10,804 bases of DNA from contig JAIRXI010000368.1 of the NCBI GenBank assembly GCA_031268395.1, forward strand, positions 1 through 10,804. Direction: 5' to 3'. The DNA comes from Tannerella sp. (lineage in GTDB: Bacteria > Bacteroidota > Bacteroidia > Bacteroidales > Tannerellaceae). The first letter of the stretch is position 1; every line of letters begins with the position of its first letter. Both the position numbers and the translations under genes were made by a program. Below the pieces are notes generated by a model. It was not told the DNA's origin. It ran no database searches and saw only the letters and a list, made by a program, of their open reading frames with translations. Below, in pieces: positions 6,740 through 10,804 of this stretch.

Positions 6740-7878
6740 CTGTATCCTTCGGCGGCGACTCTGATGTTGCGTACCGGTCCGCGGGGATCGTTGCATACGA
6801 GATACACTTCCGCCGCCAGCCGGCCTTCCACTGTTTTCGGAGACAGGATCACATTCATGGCAATGGACTCTCCAGCCCGCAGCGTCTTCTTGGCTATGGC
6901 GACGCGAACACGTTCGTCGTCGCTGCCGACGCTGTGAAACGTCAGGTCCGATTTGCCTTCGTTTGTGATGATGATCTGCCGGGACACGGTTTTCTTTCTC
7001 CGGCTGAAGAATCCGCCTTTCTCCAACTGGCCGAAATCCGTCACGGTATTCGAAAGCCGGATCGTCGGGGCGTTCGCCTTTTCTTCTGCCGTCAGCGTCG
7101 AAAAATCGTCGACAAAGTTCATGGACAGCGGGACGGACTGTCTGACCGTGGCGCCTGACGCGCTCACGCCCTTCCACGTGACGTGGCCCAGCATGTGTCC
7201 CCGCTTGTCCGGCGGCAGTTTGGACGCTTCAAGCGTAATCCTGAACCGTTCCGTTTTTCCGCTTTTCAGCAGCTCCGGTGTTTCCAGCCGGATATATTCC
7301 GGAACGTCGTCGAACGAAAGCGTTACGTCTTCGTTTGAGAAATTCCGTATCCATATCTCCTGCCTGATCTCTGCTCCGGGACGGACCGTGTAGAACAAAA
7401 ATGCCTTCCGTTCCATCTGGACAGTTCCGATCGTGTCGTGAAAGGCATGTTGCAAATTGGCGCGCCTGGGTACGACGTCTCCCTGGATCGTCAACCGCAG
7501 GCGCGGCTTTTTGTCATTGGTGAAAACGGTTACGTTCTTCCGGAACGGGCCGGGCCGGTTCGTCGGGTCGAACGTGATTTCCACAACGCCTGTTTTCCCC
7601 GGCGCGATCGGTTCTCTTGTCCATTGCGGTTCCGTGCAGCCGCAGGAAGACTGGACGTGCGTGATGAGTAACGGCGCGTCTCCCGTATTCCGGACCTGGA
7701 ACACATGGGAGGCGAAACCGGCTTCCTCTTCGATCAGCCCGAAATCGTGCGTGCTCTCCGGCAGCGTAGCCACAGGTGCTCCTTCCGTTTCCGTCTTCCC
7801 GTCCTGAGAACAGACCGGCTGACCCGGAAGAAACCATCCGAAAAGGACAAGGGCCACTACCTGTGCTGTCTTCCTCAT
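6736..7878 (-). CDS. Secreted protein with N-terminal DUF1573 domain and a second related domain
   Basis: The 380-residue product starts with a signal peptide (MRKTAQVVALVLFGWFLPG, probable cleavage near residue 24; no proper lipobox), so it should act in the periplasm or outside. Residues about 37-140 form a DUF1573 domain: HDFGLIEEE, then SSCGCTEPQW with the conserved CGC at 79-81, then IAPGKTG and a FDP..RPG segment. DUF1573 belongs to the immunoglobulin-like (ASH/PapD-like) beta-sandwich group. A further beta-rich part follows, and the C-terminal region (from about 270, TVTDFGQLEKGG ... IITNEGKSDL) looks like a second, diverged copy of the fold lacking the CGC. Biochemical role unknown. 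It sits 12 bp after the shorter paralogue and overlaps meaB by 4 bp; GGGGG lies about 4-8 bp before the ATG. Confidence 0.9.
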   Translation of the reverse strand: MRKTAQVVALVLFGWFLPGQPVCSQDGKTETEGAPVATLPESTHDFGLIEEEAGFASHVFQVRNTGDAPLLITHVQSSCGCTEPQWTREPIAPGKTGVVEITFDPTNRPGPFRKNVTVFTNDKKPRLRLTIQGDVVPRRANLQHAFHDTIGTVQMERKAFLFYTVRPGAEIRQEIWIRNFSNEDVTLSFDDVPEYIRLETPELLKSGKTERFRITLEASKLPPDKRGHMLGHVTWKGVSASGATVRQSVPLSMNFVDDFSTLTAEEKANAPTIRLSNTVTDFGQLEKGGFFSRRKKTVSRQIIITNEGKSDLTFHSVGSDDERVRVAIAKKTLRAGESIAMNVILSPKTVEGRLAAEVYLVCNDPRGPVRNIRVAAEGYR

Positions 7879-7890
7879 TCTGCCCCCGGT

Positions 7891-8286
7891 CTATGATTGT
7901 CTGGGGATCACGTTGCCCTTGATCGTCAGCGTATAGCTGCCGGTACTCCCGTTGCTGTATATGCTGACCGGTTTGGTGAACCGGTTCGGCCGTCCTTTGG
8001 GATCGTAGGTCACTTTCACCTCGCCGGTTTTGCCCGGAGCGATCGGTTCTTTTGTCCATTCGGGAGTCGTACAGCCGCACGAGGCTACTACTCTTGAAAT
8101 GACCAGCGGCAATTCGCCGTCGTTGAGAACGGTAAAAATGTGAGATACCGGACCGTCCGCTTCGTTGATATCTCCAAAGTCATACGTTGTGCTGTCTGCC
8201 ACCGTAATAGAGGCTTCCTTCTGTTGAGCATAGACCATTCCGGAAGTCAGTAAAACAGTCATCATTACAAATAAAATACGTTTCAT
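7891..8286 (-). CDS. Short secreted DUF1573 protein
   Basis: The 131-residue product is a single DUF1573 domain behind a clean signal peptide (MKRILFVMMTVLLTSGMVYA, cleavage predicted before QQKEAS). The domain holds YDFGDI, VVASCGCTTPEW (CGC at 70-72), IAPGKTGEV and YDPKGRPNRF, and ends at the beta-sandwich IKGNVIPRQS. It is clearly paralogous to the first domain of the next gene: the segments from CGCT through the YDP/FDP..RP motif align without gaps, indicating tandem duplication. Family function is unknown; a role at the cell envelope is inferred from the signal peptide. A -7 element lies about 28 bp upstream, with the A-rich leader usual in Bacteroidetes, so it probably heads the DUF1573-DUF1573-meaB unit. 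Confidence 0.9.
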   Translation of the reverse strand: MKRILFVMMTVLLTSGMVYAQQKEASITVADSTTYDFGDINEADGPVSHIFTVLNDGELPLVISRVVASCGCTTPEWTKEPIAPGKTGEVKVTYDPKGRPNRFTKPVSIYSNGSTGSYTLTIKGNVIPRQS

Positions 8287-8314
8287 ATCACTTTTTTTTT
8301 AGTTAAAACCGAGG

Positions 8315-8322
8315 CAAAGTTA
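8315..8322 (-). promoter_or_regulatory. Putative -7 element ahead of the DUF1573 genes
   Basis: The leftward strand reads TAACTTTG (an exact TAnnTTTG), 3 bp beyond the folA stop codon. No good -33 TTTG is seen at the right spacing. Predicted leader is about 26 bases and contains a run of nine or more A residues before the ATG at 8286. Confidence 0.48.
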
Positions 8323-8325
8323 GTG

Positions 8326-8853
8326 CTAATTCTTTATTGTTGTATCCGAATGTCCATTATTTTTTCTTCCATACATCAAAAAAGTTTGTGCGTATGGATT
8401 TCTGTCGTCCGGCGGGAAATCCTGACGGCCGGTCTCTGTCCAGCCTTCGCCGGTGAATGGCGGGAAAAAAACGTCTGCATCCGCAAACGTATGGTGTACC
8501 CTGGTCAGGTAGATTTTCCCGGCCACCGCCATCGCCTGCCGGTACACGCTGGCTCCGCCGATGACAAACACTTCTTCCTCCTGTGCGCAGGCTGCCAGCG
8601 CCTCCTGCAGCGAATGATGGAGGTCGCAGTGTTCGTAGTGCCTGTCGGAAGCGGCGCTGAGGACAATATTTTTCCGGTGGGGCAGGGCGCCGCCGGGCAG
8701 GGATTCAAACGTTTTCCGTCCCATAATCACCGTATGGCCGGTTGTGATTTCCCTGAAACGTTTCAAGTCGCGGGGCAGGCGCCACAGCAACTGCCCGTCT
8801 TTACCGATGGCGCCCTGCTCGTCCGTTGCCACAATAATGGAAATGATGCTCAT
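8326..8853 (-). CDS. folA: Dihydrofolate reductase
   Basis: FolA reduces dihydrofolate to tetrahydrofolate with NADPH, regenerating the folate oxidised by ThyA. The 175-residue product has normal length for a chromosomal enzyme. Motifs: GAIGKDGQLLWRLPRDLKRF (substrate loop, with the acidic catalytic residue being the Asp of PRDL, about residue 29), TVIMGRKTFESL (NADPH binding), VFVIGGASVYRQAM (the conserved GG and cofactor segment) and a C-terminal beta-strand region. Start at ATG 8853 gives MSIISIIVATDEQGAIG, the family's usual opening. It follows thyA by 25 bp on the same strand and probably shares its transcript. The short tail NNGHSDTTIKN is unlike the core and overlaps the next promoter region. 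Confidence 0.96.
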   Translation of the reverse strand: MSIISIIVATDEQGAIGKDGQLLWRLPRDLKRFREITTGHTVIMGRKTFESLPGGALPHRKNIVLSAASDRHYEHCDLHHSLQEALAACAQEEEVFVIGGASVYRQAMAVAGKIYLTRVHHTFADADVFFPPFTGEGWTETGRQDFPPDDRNPYAQTFLMYGRKNNGHSDTTIKN

Positions 8854-8878
8854 AACAAACTTTTGAACGGTTGAATTT

Positions 8879-9673
8879 TTAAACCGATACTTCGCCCCTG
8901 ATGTGCGGATAAGGGTTGTAGTTGACCAGTTCGAAATCTTCGTAGCGGAAGTCGAAGATACTGTTCACGCCGGGACGGATTTTCATCTGCGGGAGCGGAC
9001 GCGGTGTCCGCGTCAACTGCAACTGTACCTGTTCGAGGTGGTTGCTGTAGATATGCGCATCGCCCAGGGTATGGATAAAATCGCCCGCTTCCAGTCCGGT
9101 TACCTGTGCCGTCATTTGCAGCAGCAGCGCATACGATGCGATATTGAACGGCACGCCCAGAAAGATATCGGCGCTCCGCTGGTAGAGTTGCAGACTCAGC
9201 CGTCCACCGGCCACGCAGAACTGGAAAAGGACATGGCAGGGGGGGAGGTTCATGTTGGCAAGATCGCCCACGTTCCAGGCGCTGACGATGATGCGCCGCG
9301 AATCGGGATGATGCCGGATGGCATGAATGGCGTCGCCGATCTGATCGATGGAGCCGCCGTTATAGTCCGGCCACGAGCGCCACTGGTAGCCGTAGATATG
9401 TCCCAGATCGCCGTGTCCGTCCGCCCATTCGTTCCAGATGCGCACGCCGTGTTCCTGCAGGTAGCGCACGTTCGTGTCGCCCTGCAAAAACCACAGCAGT
9501 TCGTGGATGATCGACTTCAGATGCAGTTTTTTGGTCGTAAGCAGCGGGAACCCTTCGCGCAGATCGAACCGCATCTGATACCCGAAAAGGCTCCGTGTCC
9601 CCGTGCCCGTCCGGTCCTGTTTTTCAACTCCCTGCCGGAGCACGTCTTCAAGCAAGTTTATATACTGTCTCAT
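8879..9673 (-). CDS. thyA: Thymidylate synthase
   Basis: ThyA methylates dUMP to dTMP using methylenetetrahydrofolate, releasing dihydrofolate. The product is 264 residues, the same as the E. coli enzyme. Catalytic Cys146 sits in [11 protein letters not shown]; other active-site residues are visible: Arg21 (KQDRTGTGT), RR at 126-127 ([11 protein letters not shown]), [17 protein letters not shown] at 165-181 with Asp169 and Asn177, and His207/Tyr209 in GDAHIYSNH. The ATG at 9673 ([15 protein letters not shown]) gives the family start; the frame runs 17 codons further upstream but crosses the promoter. A near-perfect promoter has its -7 element only 8 bp before this ATG, so the mRNA should have almost no leader. 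folA follows by 25 bp. Confidence 0.97.
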   Translation of the reverse strand: MRQYINLLEDVLRQGVEKQDRTGTGTRSLFGYQMRFDLREGFPLLTTKKLHLKSIIHELLWFLQGDTNVRYLQEHGVRIWNEWADGHGDLGHIYGYQWRSWPDYNGGSIDQIGDAIHAIRHHPDSRRIIVSAWNVGDLANMNLPPCHVLFQFCVAGGRLSLQLYQRSADIFLGVPFNIASYALLLQMTAQVTGLEAGDFIHTLGDAHIYSNHLEQVQLQLTRTPRPLPQMKIRPGVNSIFDFRYEDFELVNYNPYPHIRGEVSV

Positions 9674-9681
9674 AACACGTG

Positions 9682-9712
9682 CAAAAGTACGCAATAAAAT
9701 GATCAGGGCAAA
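9682..9712 (-). promoter_or_regulatory. Bacteroidetes-type promoter of thyA
   Basis: On the leftward strand TTTG (9712-9709) is followed after 19 bp by TACTTTTG (9689-9682). Both boxes match the consensus and the spacing is correct. The predicted transcription start, near 9679, is only about 6 bases before the thyA ATG. Confidence 0.68.
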
Positions 9713-9739
9713 ACAGGGGTGCATCTGTTGAATATTCCA

Positions 9740-9747
9740 TACTTTTG
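9740..9747 (+). promoter_or_regulatory. Putative -7 element of the rhomboid gene
   Basis: TACTTTTG at 9740-9747 is an exact TAnnTTTG. It ends 4 bp before the ATG at 9752, so a start point about 3 bases after the element would give an almost leaderless mRNA. No TTTG is present 19-21 bp upstream. Confidence 0.5.
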
Positions 9748-9751
9748 CCGT

Positions 9752-10420
9752 ATGGATCAGGAAAAGAAAGAGACCCGTAATGCCGTCATACCTGCGCTGC
9801 TGCTGACATCGCTGCCCTGGCTTGTGTATGCGGTGAGCGGACTGCCCGCGCTACACCTGCAGGACTGCGGACTGCATCCGCGGGAGGTGGAGAGGCTGGG
9901 CGGCATATTGATGCTGCCTTTCCTGCATGAAGGCGTCGACCACCTGATTTCCAATACGCCCTCCCTGTTTCTGCTGATTTTCGGCCTGTTTCTTTTCTAC
10001 CGGAAAACGGCCTGGACGATCCTGCTTTCGCTTTATCTTGTAAGCGGACTGCTGACCTGGTTCATGGGGCGGCCGGGTTCGGTGCATATCGGCGCCAGTG
10101 GACTGGCCTATGCGCTGGCGGCCTTTCATTTCACCGGCGGCATCCTGAAAAAAGTCCCCCGGCAGATGGCGTTTGCCCTGCTGGTGGCGTTTCTGTACGG
10201 CGGCTTTGTCTGGGCGTTTTTCCCGACACTCTACCGGGACACCGGCATTTCGTGGGAAGGGCATCTGTCCGGCCTGATGACCGGCATCCTGTTTGCGTTT
10301 TATTTCCGTCGAACAGGCCCCGCACCGCCGGTCTATCCCGCCCTGGAGGAAGAGGATGAGGCGGAAAAAGAGGAAGATGCCTGGTGGCGTTTGCCGGAAA
10401 AGGAACCCGAAGACAACTGA
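9752..10420 (+). CDS. Rhomboid-family intramembrane serine protease
   Basis: Rhomboids cleave membrane proteins within or next to the lipid bilayer. This 222-residue protein has a hydrophobic core of about six helices. The nucleophile Ser116 lies in GASG (114-117), its partner His171 in SWEGHLSG, and the N-terminal HLISN (64-68) is the conserved His/Asn segment lining the active site, so the enzyme is probably active. The extreme C-terminus is a soluble acidic tail ([20 protein letters not shown]). Start at ATG 9752 ([10 protein letters not shown]) is preferred; an in-frame ATG at 9719 lies upstream of the -7 element. It diverges from thyA. Substrate cannot be inferred from the context. Confidence 0.9.
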   Translation: MDQEKKETRNAVIPALLLTSLPWLVYAVSGLPALHLQDCGLHPREVERLGGILMLPFLHEGVDHLISNTPSLFLLIFGLFLFYRKTAWTILLSLYLVSGLLTWFMGRPGSVHIGASGLAYALAAFHFTGGILKKVPRQMAFALLVAFLYGGFVWAFFPTLYRDTGISWEGHLSGLMTGILFAFYFRRTGPAPPVYPALEEEDEAEKEEDAWWRLPEKEPEDN

Positions 10421-10449
10421 CGCAACGCCGGACGCATCAACAGATAGCA

Positions 10450-10533
10450 AAAGACGCTTGACTATGGGTGAAAAGCAACTGTCTATTGTCGAAAGACGGT
10501 TGTCTTTGGCCCAAAGACGGTTGTCTATTGGCT
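10450..10533. repeat. Four tandem 21-bp repeats after the rhomboid gene
   Basis: Four consecutive 21-bp units (10450-10470, 10471-10491, 10492-10512, 10513-10533) share the pattern AAAGACGGTTGTCTATTGG; the last two are the most alike. A hairpin GTCTTTGG-C-CCAAAGAC spans 10502-10518 across a unit junction. One rightward frame (ATG 10464 to TAA 10535, 23 codons) reads through as an approximate heptad (for example ERRLSLA), but no ribosome-binding site is evident. The array lies between the convergent rhomboid and Rpn-like genes. I treat it as intergenic repeat DNA. Confidence 0.82.
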
Positions 10534-10545
10534 AAAAACAGGCGC

Positions 10546-10559
10546 TTTTCCCGGGAAAA
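10546..10559. repeat. 14-bp perfect palindrome
   Basis: TTTTCCCGGGAAAA lies in the gap between the 21-bp array and the Rpn-like gene. It could be a protein-binding site or part of a weak two-way terminator, but its short arms make a stable RNA hairpin doubtful. The rest of 10560-10644 shows nothing recognisable. Confidence 0.4.
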
Positions 10560-10644
10560 ACAGCAGGATTGGATGTATGAAGCGACGGCCTGACGTCTGC
10601 TGCCGGTTAGCGGTACGGGTAATGTCCCGCAGGATTTTCAGCGT

Positions 10645-10804
10645 TTACTCTGCCTTACCGTTTAAGACCGCATTTATTTCTTCTACCGTCAGACCGGTGA
10701 TGTTGGCTATGGTTTCCACTGTCAGACCTGCCTTTTTACTTCTTTTGACTGTTTCGGCTTTCTCTTTGGCTTCCCCTTCGGCTCTTCCTTTGGCTTCCCC
10801 TTCG
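10645..10804 (-). CDS. C-terminal fragment of an Rpn-family nuclease (PD-(D/E)XK transposase-like)
   Basis: Only the last 52 codons are inside the window; the gene continues past the right edge. The visible part is a charged Glu/Lys/Ala/Gly linker (EGEAKGRA then EGEAKEKA, a near-exact 24-bp tandem repeat at 10756-10803), then a small helical domain AGLTVETIANITGLTVEEINAVL. This pairing of EGxAEGxA repeats and a final 'GLT.EEI..L' helix is typical of the Rpn (recombination-promoting nuclease, RpnA-E/DUF4351-like) proteins that are abundant in Bacteroidetes. The catalytic nuclease domain would lie upstream, outside the window, so activity cannot be judged. It converges on the rhomboid gene. Confidence 0.72.
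   Translation of the reverse strand, partial: EGEAKGRAEGEAKEKAETVKRSKKAGLTVETIANITGLTVEEINAVLNGKAE

Noticed and set aside
5972..6937. 321-codon rightward ORF opposite meaB
   Set aside because: It is the complement of the meaB and DUF1573 coding strand, with no motif of its own.
6740..7177. 146-codon N-terminal extension of MeaB
   Set aside because: It is a shadow of the DUF1573 gene in another frame; MeaB proteins start near residue 147, where ATGA overlap and AAGGA fit.

Overview
The window looks like chromosome of a Bacteroidales bacterium (Bacteroides/Parabacteroides/Tannerella-like, on the GC-rich side). The reasons are: promoters of the Bacteroidetes type (TAnnTTTG at -7, sometimes TTTG at -33, no E. 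coli-like boxes), few strong Shine-Dalgarno sites, paired secreted DUF1573 proteins, the MeaB chaperone of the propionate-type methylmalonyl-CoA pathway, and an Rpn-type nuclease tail. Most genes are housekeeping genes of high GC content. No genus can be fixed from the sequence alone.

Layout from left to right. Positions 1-199 hold the possible start of a leftward gene that runs off the edge. Positions 200-645 hold no convincing gene but contain an array of five palindromes at an exact 42-bp period (425-611). Positions 646-1708 form an AT-rich island with an adenine methyltransferase closely resembling M.EcoRV and, 4 bp upstream, an unrecognised 43-codon ORF. No restriction enzyme is visible. 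Positions 1715-4316 hold a leftward pair: the ribosome-associated GTPase hflX and a polysaccharide flippase-like membrane protein. pfkA (ATP-dependent phosphofructokinase) diverges from hflX and reads rightward to 5569.

From 9673 down to 5645 everything reads leftward: thyA, folA, a short DUF1573 protein, a longer DUF1573 protein and meaB. ThyA makes dTMP and dihydrofolate, and FolA recycles the dihydrofolate, so their pairing is functional. A second promoter overlapping the folA stop codon probably drives the DUF1573-DUF1573-meaB group, in which meaB overlaps its neighbour by 4 bp. A rhomboid protease gene diverges from thyA at 9752. The right edge carries the C-terminal end of a leftward Rpn-family nuclease.

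Two themes go beyond routine annotation. First, three intergenic spaces at gene 3' ends carry three unrelated short tandem arrays (42-, 23- and 21-bp periods), each with palindromic or hairpin-forming units. Second, the -7 promoter elements of the divergent thyA and rhomboid genes lie only 8 and 4 bp from their start codons, which predicts leaderless or nearly leaderless mRNAs. I see no clear case of a wholly new multi-gene system. The best candidates for novelty are the 42-bp array and the methyltransferase/small-ORF island.
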